From Pectobacterium parmentieri (GTDB taxonomy: Bacteria; Pseudomonadota; Gammaproteobacteria; Enterobacterales; Enterobacteriaceae): DNA of 64,000 bases. Shown piece after piece: positions 18,803 through 27,127 of the stretch (position 1 is the first letter of the stretch; each line of letters opens with the position of its first letter). Where the stretch lies: positions 806,001 to 870,000 of the forward strand of contig NZ_CP015749.1 in the NCBI RefSeq assembly GCF_001742145.1, given 5' to 3'. The notes under the pieces were generated by a model that was not told the DNA's origin, made no database searches, and worked only from the letters and a program-made list of their open reading frames with translations. The position numbers were made by a program, and so were the translations under genes.

Positions 18803-19752
18803 TGATTGCGATCATTGGTGGTTCTGGATTTATTGGGACTGTTTTTTCCCGTCTTTTGACGAGAAAAAACATTGAATTTAAAATAATTGACAAAAAAAAA
18901 TCTGAGGCTTTTCCTGAGAAATGGGAATATGGCGATGTTACTAATCTTGATACGCTTATCCCTGTGTTAAATAATGTCCATACAATTATTAATCTTGCTG
19001 CCGAACATAAAGATAATGTACACCCTATAAGCCTGTACTATGACGTGAATGTCACGGGAGCTGAAAAAGTTTGTGAAGCGGCAAAAATAAATTCTATCAA
19101 AAATATCATTTTTACCTCTTCTGTTGCAGTATATGGTTTTGTAGAAAACGAAACAGGGGAAGATGGCGAATATCATCCATTTAATCACTACGGAAAGTCA
19201 AAGTTAGAAGCAGAGTATGTGTACGATGCATGGTTCGCTGAAAGTCAGGGTAATAAATTAGTAACAATAAGGCCAACAGTTGTTTTTGGTGAAAATAATC
19301 GTGGGAATGTATATAATTTATTTCGCCAGATAGCATCCGGTAAGTTTTTGATGATTGGTTCTGGTGATAATCAAAAATCCATGGCATACGTTGAAAATAT
19401 TGCAGCATTTATTCATTATGTTACGGGGCTATCTGATGGTAAATATGTGTTTAATTACATTGATAAACCTGACTTCACCATGAACGAGTTAACAGGAATA
19501 ATAACTAAAGCTTTAGGGAAAAAAGAAAACAATATTAGAGTCCCATATTCTGTTGGTTTGCTTGGTGGTTACTGTTTTGATGTATTAAGTAAAATTACAG
19601 GTAAAGAATTTCCTGTTAGTAGTATTCGCATCAAGAAGTTTTGTGCCAGAACTCAATTTAAATCTAATTTTATTGGTGATTTTGATTTCGTTGCGCCAGT
19701 TCCTTTGTCTGAAGGAATTGAAAGAACTGTTCGAAACGAATTTTCAAACTGA
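18802..19752 (+). CDS. NAD-dependent sugar epimerase/dehydratase (extended SDR)
   Basis: A 316-residue extended short-chain dehydrogenase. The Rossmann motif GGSGFIG is at the N-terminus, FTSSVAVYG holds the catalytic Ser region and HYGKSK the Tyr-Lys pair; RPTVVFGENNRGNVYN follows. It resembles WbpV/WbgU-type nucleotide-sugar 4-epimerases or reductases, but the substrate is unknown. The start at 18802 follows GGAG with a normal spacing and overlaps the previous stop; an ATG at 18790 is a less likely alternative. The product would act on a nucleotide sugar for the repeat unit. Confidence 0.82.
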   Translation: MIAIIGGSGFIGTVFSRLLTRKNIEFKIIDKKKSEAFPEKWEYGDVTNLDTLIPVLNNVHTIINLAAEHKDNVHPISLYYDVNVTGAEKVCEAAKINSIKNIIFTSSVAVYGFVENETGEDGEYHPFNHYGKSKLEAEYVYDAWFAESQGNKLVTIRPTVVFGENNRGNVYNLFRQIASGKFLMIGSGDNQKSMAYVENIAAFIHYVTGLSDGKYVFNYIDKPDFTMNELTGIITKALGKKENNIRVPYSVGLLGGYCFDVLSKITGKEFPVSSIRIKKFCARTQFKSNFIGDFDFVAPVPLSEGIERTVRNEFSN

Positions 19753-19784
19753 TTTGACTGAATTGGATTGTTATATACTGTAAA

Positions 19785-19815
19785 CCTGCCTTGATTATGA
19801 AGGCAGGCCGTTTTT
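19785..19815. terminator. Terminator between convergent epimerase gene and rfbD
   Basis: Perfect eight-base stem (CCTGCCTT / AAGGCAGG) followed by CCGTTTTT on the plus strand. It lies between convergent genes and closes the plus-strand polysaccharide operon. Confidence 0.8.
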
Positions 19816-20659
19816 AAATGCTCTTGTTGATTTTTTTTAACCAATTTGATTGGGTAATGTTAAGGTTATTAATTTTAAAGCAATCTAATGTCGAATATTT
19901 CGGGCGCTTCGCTGGCGTAGGATATTCCTCAGTATTTATTGCTGTTAATATTGGCGCAGAGGAAATAGCGTTTCTCTTACTGGCAACCTTAAAAATCTCC
20001 TCAGCAAATTCATACCAACTTACTTCCTCATCCCCACAATAGTGATAAATCCCACCTTCAGCATTCTTTTCCAGAAGAGCAATAATCGCTTGTGCTAAAT
20101 CCCCTGCGTAGGTTGGACAACCGCGCTGGTCGTTAACTATACTCAACGAGTCTCGTTCTTTAGCTAACCGGAGCATTGTCTTAACGAAATTATTGCCGTA
20201 TTCGCTAAAGACCCATGCGGTACGCACAATAATTGCTTCGGGGGCGATTTTTGTTACCGCCTGTTCACCTGCCAGCTTGGTGTTGCCGTAAACGCTTAGC
20301 GGATTTGTTGCACTATCTTCGTTGTAAGGTTCTGTTGCATTACCATCAAAGACGTAGTCTGTAGAGACATGAACGAGCCGCACATTATATTTAGTCGCTA
20401 CGATTGCTAGGTTCTGGGGGCCGTGCACGTTGATGCTTTCTGCAATCTCAGGCTCTGATTCTGCTTTATCCACGGCTGTGTAGGCCGCGGCATTAACGAT
20501 AGCATCTGGTTGAAAATTTTTTACTACCTCTGCAACACGTTCTAAATCTGTGATATCCAGTTCATTAGAATCGGTTGCCAAAATCTCCCATTCTGCAGGT
20601 AAACGATCCTGAAAACAGCGGCCTAATTGCCCCTTTGCACCCGTCAGTAATATTTTCAT
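19814..20659 (-). CDS. rfbD: dTDP-4-dehydrorhamnose reductase
   Basis: A 281-residue SDR enzyme that makes dTDP-L-rhamnose in the last step of the pathway. Motifs: GAKGQLGRCF at the N-terminus, NAAAYTAVDKAE, VSTDYVFDG, and the catalytic YGNTKLAGE (Tyr-X3-Lys); RTAWVFSEYGNNFVKTM follows. It overlaps rfbC by four bases (ATGA) and is the last gene of the minus-strand rfbACD operon. GC content is higher than in the plus-strand genes beside it. Confidence 0.94.
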   Translation of the reverse strand: MKILLTGAKGQLGRCFQDRLPAEWEILATDSNELDITDLERVAEVVKNFQPDAIVNAAAYTAVDKAESEPEIAESINVHGPQNLAIVATKYNVRLVHVSTDYVFDGNATEPYNEDSATNPLSVYGNTKLAGEQAVTKIAPEAIIVRTAWVFSEYGNNFVKTMLRLAKERDSLSIVNDQRGCPTYAGDLAQAIIALLEKNAEGGIYHYCGDEEVSWYEFAEEIFKVASKRNAISSAPILTAINTEEYPTPAKRPKYSTLDCFKINNLNITQSNWLKKINKSI

Positions 20660-21192
20660 TTTGCCAGATCCTTGAATAACTTCCCTAATTTGTCTTTCTC
20701 AGAGAGCAATGGATCGGATATTGGCCATTCAATACCAACTTCAGGATCGTTCCATAACAGGCAACCTTCATCGGCTGGGTTGTAATAATCCGTACATTTG
20801 TATTCGAAATCGGCAAACTCAGAGAGGACAACAAAACCATGCGCGAGTCCCGGTGGGAGCCAAAATTGTGTTTTGTTTTCTTCTGACAGCGTTACGCCGC
20901 ACCATTTTCCGTAGGAAGGCGAGTCTTGGCGAATATCCACCACAACATCAAAAACCTCGCCGTGAACTACGCGAACCAGTTTTCCCTGTGGGTTTGTTTT
21001 CTGAAAATGCAGGCCGCGTAAGACACCTTTACTCGAGCGGGAGTGGTTATCCTGAACAAAGTCTACATTGATATCCAACATCTCTTGATAGCGCTTCTTC
21101 TCGAACGTTTCCAGGAAGAAGCCTCTTGCATCACCGAATACTTTCGGCTGAATGATTTTTGCGCCGTAAACAGCGGTATCAATGATTTGCAT
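20656..21192 (-). CDS. rfbC: dTDP-4-dehydrorhamnose 3,5-epimerase
   Basis: A 178-residue cupin-fold epimerase acting on dTDP-4-dehydro-6-deoxy-glucose. FVQDNHSRSSKGVLRGLHFQ carries the catalytic His region, VVDIRQDSPSYGKWCG and WLPPGLAHGFVVLS the rest of the cupin core, and YYNPADEGCLLWNDPEVGIEW the tail. Usual family length. It follows rfbA with a single base between stop and start and overlaps rfbD, so the three are cotranslated. Confidence 0.95.
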   Translation of the reverse strand: MQIIDTAVYGAKIIQPKVFGDARGFFLETFEKKRYQEMLDINVDFVQDNHSRSSKGVLRGLHFQKTNPQGKLVRVVHGEVFDVVVDIRQDSPSYGKWCGVTLSEENKTQFWLPPGLAHGFVVLSEFADFEYKCTDYYNPADEGCLLWNDPEVGIEWPISDPLLSEKDKLGKLFKDLAK

Positions 21193-21193
21193 C

Positions 21194-22063
21194 TTATTTT
21201 TCTATGATGAGTTGGGCTAAATACTGCCCATAGGACGTTTTGCTCATTACTTTTGCTTCGTCAGCAACTTGCTGTTTAGACAGCCAGCCTTTGCGGAATG
21301 CAATTTCTTCCAGACAAGCGACTTTAAACCCTTGGCGTTTCTCAATAGTGTGAATAAATTGTGATGCTTCAATCAGGCTATCGTGCGTGCCCGTATCTAG
21401 CCAGGCAAAACCTCTTCCCAACAGCTCAACATTCAATGTGCCTTGTTCAAGATACATTTGGTTCAGCGTGGTGATTTCTAACTCACCGCGATGGGAGGGT
21501 TTGACTTGTTTCGCCATCTCTACAACATTCTTATCATAGAAGTAAAGTCCTGTGACGGCCCAGTTTGACTTCGGTTTTACCGGTTTTTCTTCTATAGATA
21601 GTGCTCTGAAATTTTGATCAAACTCGACGACGCCAAAGCGCTCAGCGTCGGTGACCTGATAGCCGAATATTGTCGCACCTTCTTCTTTTGCTGCTACTGA
21701 CTCTAGTTTCTTACCAAAGCTCTGTCCGAAATAGATATTATCACCGAGTACCAGCGCACAGCGTTCTCCATTGATAAATTCTTCACCGATGATAAAAGCT
21801 TGGGCTAACCCATCTGGACTAGGTTGGATCGCGTAGCTGAGTTCAATGCCAAAGCGGCTCCCATCGCCTAAGAGGCGTTGAAATGCTGGTGTGTCTTCAG
21901 GCGTAGTAATAATCAGTATTTCACGGATACCTGCAAGCATAAGAACGGATATCGGATAATAAACCATTGGCTTATCATAGATAGGCAGTAACTGCTTGGA
22001 AACTCCACGTGTAATGGGGTATAGCCGCGAACCACTTCCCCCTGCTAATACGATCCCTTTCAT
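21194..22063 (-). CDS. rfbA: Glucose-1-phosphate thymidylyltransferase
   Basis: A 289-residue nucleotidyltransferase forming dTDP-glucose. The start [20 protein letters not shown] is the family N-terminus and signature, with an AAAGGTAGAG ribosome site; a longer frame reaches 22114 without support. [31 protein letters not shown] and [15 protein letters not shown] are all present. It heads the operon rfbA-rfbC-rfbD, which runs toward the plus-strand polysaccharide genes. dTDP-glucose 4,6-dehydratase (rfbB) is not next to it, so that step must be supplied from elsewhere. Confidence 0.95.
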   Translation of the reverse strand: MKGIVLAGGSGSRLYPITRGVSKQLLPIYDKPMVYYPISVLMLAGIREILIITTPEDTPAFQRLLGDGSRFGIELSYAIQPSPDGLAQAFIIGEEFINGERCALVLGDNIYFGQSFGKKLESVAAKEEGATIFGYQVTDAERFGVVEFDQNFRALSIEEKPVKPKSNWAVTGLYFYDKNVVEMAKQVKPSHRGELEITTLNQMYLEQGTLNVELLGRGFAWLDTGTHDSLIEASQFIHTIEKRQGFKVACLEEIAFRKGWLSKQQVADEAKVMSKTSYGQYLAQLIIEK

Positions 22064-22297
22064 TAACAACTCTACCTTTAATTCATCAAATATTATCTTT
22101 AAATAGTATACCATCCTCTTTCAACAGAATTTCCCGGGGTTGCAGAAAAAGTCAGAGACCCGAGATCGCTTTGTGGCTGATTGGGTGTAATCTTAGTGTC
22201 ATGCGTGGCGAGTGGTATTAGGCTACGAAGTGAAAATGATCGGTTCGATCAACATAGATGTTTAAATAAAAACCATCAGATTGAAGAGAGTCAATCC

Positions 22298-23194
22298 ATG
22301 ACATCATTGAAAGCGATTATCCCTGTAGCAGGTTTAGGGATGAATTTGTTACCGGTGACCAAGGCTATTCCTAAGGAAATGTTGCCTCTGGTTGACCGCC
22401 CGGTGATCGAGAAGATCGTCAACGAGTGCGTGAGGGCTGGGATTAAAGAAATTGTTCTGGTTACGCATGCGTCTAAAAACGCGATAGAAAACCATTTCGA
22501 TACCTCGTTTGAGCTTGAATCTTTGTTGGAAGAACGCGCTAAGCGTCAACTTCTGGCCGAAGTTCAGGCCATCTGTCCGAAAGGCGTGACGATCATGAAC
22601 GTTCGTCAGGGAGAAACGCTGGGATTAGGGCATGCGGTCTCCTGTGCTCGTCCAATTGTTGGGGATAATCCGTTTGTGGTTGTATTGCCCGATGTGGTGT
22701 TGGATGAAAGCTCGGCCGATCAGACGCAGGAAAATCTGGCGCTGTTGATTTCCCGCTTTGAAGAAACTGGGCGCAGTCAGGTGCTGGTGAAACATCGTCC
22801 TTATGAGGTGTTGCCTGAATATTCTGTGGTTGATTGTGAAAAACCGCTGGTGAACCCAGGCGATGCCGCCGCGATTACGTCAATGATTGAAAAACCTGAG
22901 GCACCGTCTGAAACAGGGTCTGACCTTTCTGCGGTAGGGCGTTATGTCTTAACCGCCGATGCTTGGCCATTATTGGATAAAGCCGAACCCGGCGCATGGG
23001 GACGTATCCAGTTAACAGATGTGATTGCCGATATGATTGCGACCAAGCAGGTTGATGCTGTGCAGATGTCGGGCAAAAACTTTAACTGCGGTCGTAAATT
23101 GGGTTACGCACAGGCATTTGTGTCCTATGGGTTACGCAATCCCGAGTTTGGTGCCGAATTTAAAGAAAGCATTAAGGCACTGCTGAAAAAGTAA
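22298..23194 (+). CDS. galF: GalF, UTP-glucose-1-phosphate uridylyltransferase homologue
   Basis: A 298-residue GalU/GalF family protein. The signature [20 protein letters not shown] has Met-Asn where GalU has Thr-Arg, as in E. coli GalF (GLGMHMLP). [35 protein letters not shown] and VLPDVVLDE are conserved. GalF is thought to modulate UDP-glucose supply and marks the border of O-antigen/capsule loci in Enterobacterales. The start at 22298 fits the family N-terminus ([12 protein letters not shown]); 39 further upstream residues could be read but lack support. rfbA is divergent. Confidence 0.92.
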   Translation: MTSLKAIIPVAGLGMNLLPVTKAIPKEMLPLVDRPVIEKIVNECVRAGIKEIVLVTHASKNAIENHFDTSFELESLLEERAKRQLLAEVQAICPKGVTIMNVRQGETLGLGHAVSCARPIVGDNPFVVVLPDVVLDESSADQTQENLALLISRFEETGRSQVLVKHRPYEVLPEYSVVDCEKPLVNPGDAAAITSMIEKPEAPSETGSDLSAVGRYVLTADAWPLLDKAEPGAWGRIQLTDVIADMIATKQVDAVQMSGKNFNCGRKLGYAQAFVSYGLRNPEFGAEFKESIKALLKK

Positions 23195-23215
23195 TATTGC
23201 GTGGTAACCCGCTGT

Positions 23216-23252
23216 AAAACCGTAGATCGCTGAATCGTTCTGCGGTTTTTTC
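23216..23252 (+). terminator. Rho-independent terminator after galF
   Basis: Imperfect stem AAAACCGTAGA / TTCTGCGGTTTT with a short loop, followed by TTCTTTT, 20 bases after the galF stop. Confidence 0.8.
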
Positions 23253-23424
23253 TTTTGCCCGCCATATGTTCCGATTAGGCGAGCTTTCGCTATCAAACCA
23301 ATCACTATCCACTCACGCAAAGCTGAGTTACCATGTCGATCTGTTTTTAAATTGCTTGTGAGGTCGCAGCGTGAGGCGTTGTCGCCGTTGCAGGCAGGTT
23401 ATCCTTCAGACAGGAGTTGCTTTA

Positions 23425-24831
23425 ATGTCCAAACAGCAAATTGGTGTTGTCGGTATGGCGGTGATGGGGCGCAATCTGGCGCTGAACATTGAGAGCCGTG
23501 GCTATAGCGTTTCCATCTTTAACCGTTCTTCCGATAAAACCGATGAAGTTATCGCGGAAAATCCAGGCAAAAAACTGGTGCCTTCTTATACCGTTGAAGC
23601 GTTTGTCGAATCCCTGGAAAAACCCCGCCGTATTCTGCTGATGGTGAAGGCTGGTGAAGCAACCGATAAAACGATTGAATCGCTGAAACCTTATCTGGAA
23701 AAAGGCGATATTCTGATCGATGGCGGTAATACTTTCTATAAAGATACCATTCGCCGTAACCGCGAGTTGTCCGCTGAAGGGTTTAACTTCATCGGTACCG
23801 GTGTATCCGGTGGGGAAGAAGGGGCACTGAAAGGGCCTTCTATCATGCCGGGTGGTCAGAAAGAAGCTTATGAACTGGTTGCGCCGATTCTGGAACAGAT
23901 TGCAGCACGCGCAGACGGTGAAGCCTGTGTGACCTACATTGGCGCAGATGGTGCAGGTCACTATGTCAAGATGGTGCATAACGGCATCGAATACGGTGAT
24001 ATGCAACTGATTGCCGAAGCCTATGCACTGCTCAAGCAGGCACTGAATCTGGACAACGAGGAGCTTGCTACCACGTTCTCTGAATGGAACAAAGGCGAGT
24101 TAAGCAGTTACCTGATTGAAATCACAGCCGATATCTTCAAGAAAAAAGATGACGAGGGTAAATATCTGGTTGACGTGATTCTGGATGAAGCGGCTAACAA
24201 AGGCACTGGTAAATGGACCAGCCAAAGTTCTCTGGATCTGGGCGAACCGCTATCGCTGATCACGGAATCCGTTTTTGCCCGCTACCTTTCTTCATTGAAA
24301 GATCAGCGTGTTGCCGCCTCTAAGGTGTTGACAGGCCCGACGGCTCAGCTATTCGGTGGTGATAAAGCTGAGTTTGTTGAGAAAGTGCGCCGCGCGTTGT
24401 ATCTGGGTAAAATCGTCTCTTATGCTCAGGGCTTCTCACAGTTGAAAGCCGCATCAGACGAGAATAGCTGGGATCTTAACTACGGTGAAATCGCTAAGAT
24501 TTTCCGCGCGGGCTGCATCATTCGTGCACAGTTCCTGCAGAAAATCACCGATGCATACGATCAGAAAGCAGATATTGCTAACCTGCTGCTGGCACCTTAC
24601 TTTAAGAAGGTGGCAGACGAGTATCAGCAAGCACTGCGCGACGTGGTATCTTACGCCGTTCAGCAAGGCATCCCGACGCCAACGTTCTCCGCGGCAATCG
24701 CGTATTACGATAGCTACCGCTCCGCCGTGTTGCCTGCTAACCTGATTCAGGCTCAGCGCGACTATTTCGGTGCGCATACCTATAAGCGTACGGATAAAGA
24801 AGGTGTATTCCATACCGAGTGGTTGGAATAA
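23425..24831 (+). CDS. gnd: 6-phosphogluconate dehydrogenase (decarboxylating)
   Basis: A 468-residue cytoplasmic enzyme of the oxidative pentose phosphate pathway (6-phosphogluconate to ribulose 5-phosphate, NADP-dependent). Motifs: [20 protein letters not shown] (dinucleotide fold), [39 protein letters not shown] (catalytic Lys/Asn region) and [16 protein letters not shown]. The start at 23425 follows CAGGAG; a frame from 23371 adds 18 residues. gnd borders the polysaccharide locus, as in other enterobacteria, where it is a frequent recombination point. Confidence 0.97.
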   Translation: MSKQQIGVVGMAVMGRNLALNIESRGYSVSIFNRSSDKTDEVIAENPGKKLVPSYTVEAFVESLEKPRRILLMVKAGEATDKTIESLKPYLEKGDILIDGGNTFYKDTIRRNRELSAEGFNFIGTGVSGGEEGALKGPSIMPGGQKEAYELVAPILEQIAARADGEACVTYIGADGAGHYVKMVHNGIEYGDMQLIAEAYALLKQALNLDNEELATTFSEWNKGELSSYLIEITADIFKKKDDEGKYLVDVILDEAANKGTGKWTSQSSLDLGEPLSLITESVFARYLSSLKDQRVAASKVLTGPTAQLFGGDKAEFVEKVRRALYLGKIVSYAQGFSQLKAASDENSWDLNYGEIAKIFRAGCIIRAQFLQKITDAYDQKADIANLLLAPYFKKVADEYQQALRDVVSYAVQQGIPTPTFSAAIAYYDSYRSAVLPANLIQAQRDYFGAHTYKRTDKEGVFHTEWLE

Positions 24832-24881
24832 TCGTTTTTTATGCTTAGGTTTCTTATAATTCGATAGTGTAGTTTGTTAAT

Positions 24882-24916
24882 AAAACGCCAGATTAGGAAA
24901 TATCTGGCGTTTTTTA
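24882..24916 (+). terminator. Rho-independent terminator after gnd
   Basis: Perfect 12-base stem (AAAACGCCAGAT / ATCTGGCGTTTT, eight-base loop) merging into a run of T. A textbook terminator that separates gnd from the yjbEFGH region. Confidence 0.92.
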
Positions 24917-25306
24917 TATTGGTGAAGCAGTGTATTGATATCATTAAGATATCTATGATTTTTTTCTGAAATACTGTAAATTTCATTAAAGAAATCTGCG
25001 TTTTTACCGAGATCATTGCTGTTTATTACATTGGGATCTTGCTATTTTTAACGGTATTGCAAAAATTGAGTGGTAGTTTTGCGCTTTGGCCTTGATTATC
25101 CGAGCGTGTTACCTTATCAACGATGCTTGTATCGTAAAGAGTTTCAGCGCCATTGAACTGTAACTCATTGCTGGAAGGATCTCAGTAACGGTCATGTTAA
25201 GGCACAATAGTATATTTACCATCGTGCTGACCGGAATGAAGGACGGAGCATGGTCTTTTCGACGGTGCTCCACCCTGAAGTGCTTCATGTTTAAAAGGAA
25301 ATCGTA
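24917..25306 (+). other. Upstream region of yjbE
   Basis: About 390 bases without a gene, presumably promoter and leader of the yjbEFGH operon. A hairpin can form near 25245-25272 (GGAGCA / TGCTCC), in the part likely to be transcribed. AAAAGGAAATCGTA precedes the yjbE start. No operator could be assigned with confidence, although the E. coli operon is under Rcs control. Confidence 0.45.
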
Positions 25307-25582
25307 ATGAAGAAAACGTTAATCACGCTGGTTGCGGTACTGGCCATGTCGTCAAACGTGTATGCTGCTGTTGGTGGCGCGGCTACTGGCGCGACGAGTT
25401 CTGTCGGTACTACTGGTTCTGCTGGCATTGCTGCCGGTAGTGCTGCTGCTGGTGCTGGTGCTGCTGCGGGTACCACTGCACTGATTGCAGTTGGTGTTGC
25501 TGCCGCTGTTGCTGTTGGTGTGGCTGTTGCTGTTGCTAGCAATGACAACAACAACACAACAACGACTACGACGACACCTTAA
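25307..25582 (+). CDS. yjbE: YjbE/GfcA-like small secreted Ala/Gly/Thr-rich protein
   Basis: A 91-residue protein with a clear signal peptide (MKKTLITLVAVLAMSSNVYA, cleavage after AYA expected). The mature part is low-complexity Ala/Gly/Ser, then an Ala-Val stretch (about residues 58-76) that could insert in a membrane, then a Thr tail (NNNNTTTTTTTP). This matches E. coli YjbE, first gene of the yjbEFGH operon, which is linked to exopolysaccharide production. A strong terminator follows, so yjbE may be transcribed in excess of the rest. Confidence 0.82.
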   Translation: MKKTLITLVAVLAMSSNVYAAVGGAATGATSSVGTTGSAGIAAGSAAAGAGAAAGTTALIAVGVAAAVAVGVAVAVASNDNNNTTTTTTTP

Positions 25583-25597
25583 TATTTCTCTGATTCC

Positions 25598-25624
25598 AAG
25601 GCCACTTCGGTGGCCTTTCTTTTT
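25598..25624 (+). terminator. Intra-operon terminator between yjbE and yjbF
   Basis: Perfect stem AAGGCCAC / GTGGCCTT closed by a TTCG tetraloop and followed by TCTTTTT. It lies 15 bases after the yjbE stop and upstream of yjbF, so it should reduce read-through. Confidence 0.88.
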
Positions 25625-25657
25625 CCAGGCTGCGCTGTTCAACGAGAATTTCATCGC

Positions 25658-26335
25658 ATGACAAGAATAAAACGAATAGCAAAAATGAAAGCGCTGGTTG
25701 TCGCCCCCCTTTTATCTATTGTGCTCACTGGCTGTTCCCAAAATGTGGATCAGGTGGGCAAGACATTCAAGCTGGCCTTTTTCGGACAGGATGATACCCA
25801 CGTAACGGCCAAACAGGTTGCCAATACGCCCTATGCGTCGGCCTATCTGAAAGTAGGAGCGGCACCACAGGCGTTTGTCGTGCTGGTTTTTGCAGAGCAT
25901 AACCAGTTGAAATGGATCGGAGCCGATAAAAATATGGTCGCGATCCAACATGGCCGTTTAGTGAAGACGCAAGGCTTTGGTGAAGACATCATCTATGTGG
26001 ATAACCTGCAACAGGATCCCCTAACGTTAGGCCTATTGAAGGCATCGACGCCAATGACGTGGAAAAGCCGGGTTGAGTGGGCTCAGGTTTTTCGCGGTGG
26101 TTACGACATGACGTCCGTTTTTCAGGATCGTGGCAAAGAGACGGTAAAAATTTTGGATACCTCGCGTGAGTTGTTGCGCTTTGATGAGCAGGTGACGGTT
26201 CCCGCCTTGAATGAATCTTATACGAATAGTTACTGGCTTGATCCGACTAACGGAAGTGTAGTTCAGAGCCAGCAGTATATGGGGCCGGATATGGCATTGG
26301 TCGCATTCACCGTATTAAAACCCTACGAACAATAA
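25658..26335 (+). CDS. yjbF: YjbF/GfcB family lipoprotein
   Basis: A 225-residue protein with a basic N-terminus (MTRIKRIAKMK) and a lipobox SIVLTGC (Cys26), so probably a lipoprotein anchored in the outer membrane. The body (KLAFFGQDDTHVT, LKWIGADKNMVAIQHGRLVKTQGFGEDI) matches the GfcB/YjbF family. The start was set at 25658; 25685 (MKALVVAPLL) is an equally possible start with a shorter signal. It is followed closely by yjbG and yjbH. Its function in group 4 capsule or exopolysaccharide secretion is not defined biochemically. Confidence 0.85.
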   Translation: MTRIKRIAKMKALVVAPLLSIVLTGCSQNVDQVGKTFKLAFFGQDDTHVTAKQVANTPYASAYLKVGAAPQAFVVLVFAEHNQLKWIGADKNMVAIQHGRLVKTQGFGEDIIYVDNLQQDPLTLGLLKASTPMTWKSRVEWAQVFRGGYDMTSVFQDRGKETVKILDTSRELLRFDEQVTVPALNESYTNSYWLDPTNGSVVQSQQYMGPDMALVAFTVLKPYEQ

Positions 26336-26344
26336 GGGGCTGCA

Positions 26345-27127
26345 ATGTTGGCACTTAATCGCATCACAGCTTTGTTGCTGCTGGTTTCCGGCGTTGCGAT
26401 GTCTGCACAGTTGACGGTGAAATCGCCTCAACAGACGATCGCCGTTGTTAAACTGGACGACGGCACGCGTCTTGAAAAATTTTACGAACAGGTTCCTTGG
26501 CCACAGAATATCAACTGGCAAACGGCATTTATTTCTGATTTCGCGACGACGCAGAACGTTCGGGCACAGGGCGACACGTTGTTGCAAAAACTGGCTGAAC
26601 TGGAAACGCGCTGGCGTAACTCAGGTGATGGTGATTTGGCTATTTCCGCTTGGCTGTTGAGAAAGGCTATTAGCCCGATTAATGTAGCAGGTCGTATCCA
26701 CACAGATTTAGATCCTGACCGTGTGCGTGTTTATATCGAAAATAACCGTCCTTTGGTGGGGGAGTATGCGCTATATATCGCGCCCCATGATGACAGACTC
26801 TCTCTGATCGGTCTGGTCAATACCTCCGCCGATGTAGGCGAACTGGAAACGTCGGGGAAAGTAGCGCTACGTGCCGGATGGTCGGTTGAGGATTATCTCT
26901 CTGGGCGACGGTTGCTTGCGGGAGCAGATAATAGTTACGGCTATCTGATTGGGGGAAATGGCCAGTGGCGCAAAATACCGCTAGCGCTGTGGAACCGTCA
27001 GCATATTGAACCTGCTGCGGGCGAAATGCTCTTTATCGGTTTCGATCCCTCTGTTTTACCTCAGGATATGTCATCACTTAACGATCAGCTTGCTGACTAC
27101 CTGGCTAACCGGACTCCACTCGAATGA
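26345..27127 (+). CDS. yjbG: YjbG/GfcC family periplasmic protein
   Basis: A 260-residue protein with an N-terminal signal peptide (LLLVSGVAMSAQ). It shows the GfcC pattern of tandem ubiquitin-like/SLBB-type folds: an N-terminal region with FYEQVPWPQNINWQTAF, a middle PLVGEYALYIAPHDDRLSL and a C-terminal segment with FIGFDPSVLP. Family members act in capsule or exopolysaccharide export in the periplasm. It overlaps yjbH by four bases (ATGA), so the two are coupled. Confidence 0.86.
   Translation: MLALNRITALLLLVSGVAMSAQLTVKSPQQTIAVVKLDDGTRLEKFYEQVPWPQNINWQTAFISDFATTQNVRAQGDTLLQKLAELETRWRNSGDGDLAISAWLLRKAISPINVAGRIHTDLDPDRVRVYIENNRPLVGEYALYIAPHDDRLSLIGLVNTSADVGELETSGKVALRAGWSVEDYLSGRRLLAGADNSYGYLIGGNGQWRKIPLALWNRQHIEPAAGEMLFIGFDPSVLPQDMSSLNDQLADYLANRTPLE

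Noticed and set aside
24917..25306. Rcs box upstream of yjbE
   Set aside because: TAAGATATCTA near 24943 is too short and does not fit the consensus well enough to call.
25291..25654. Long minus-strand open frames over yjbE
   Set aside because: They are low-complexity shadows of the Ala/Gly/Thr codons of yjbE, without a ribosome site or family match.
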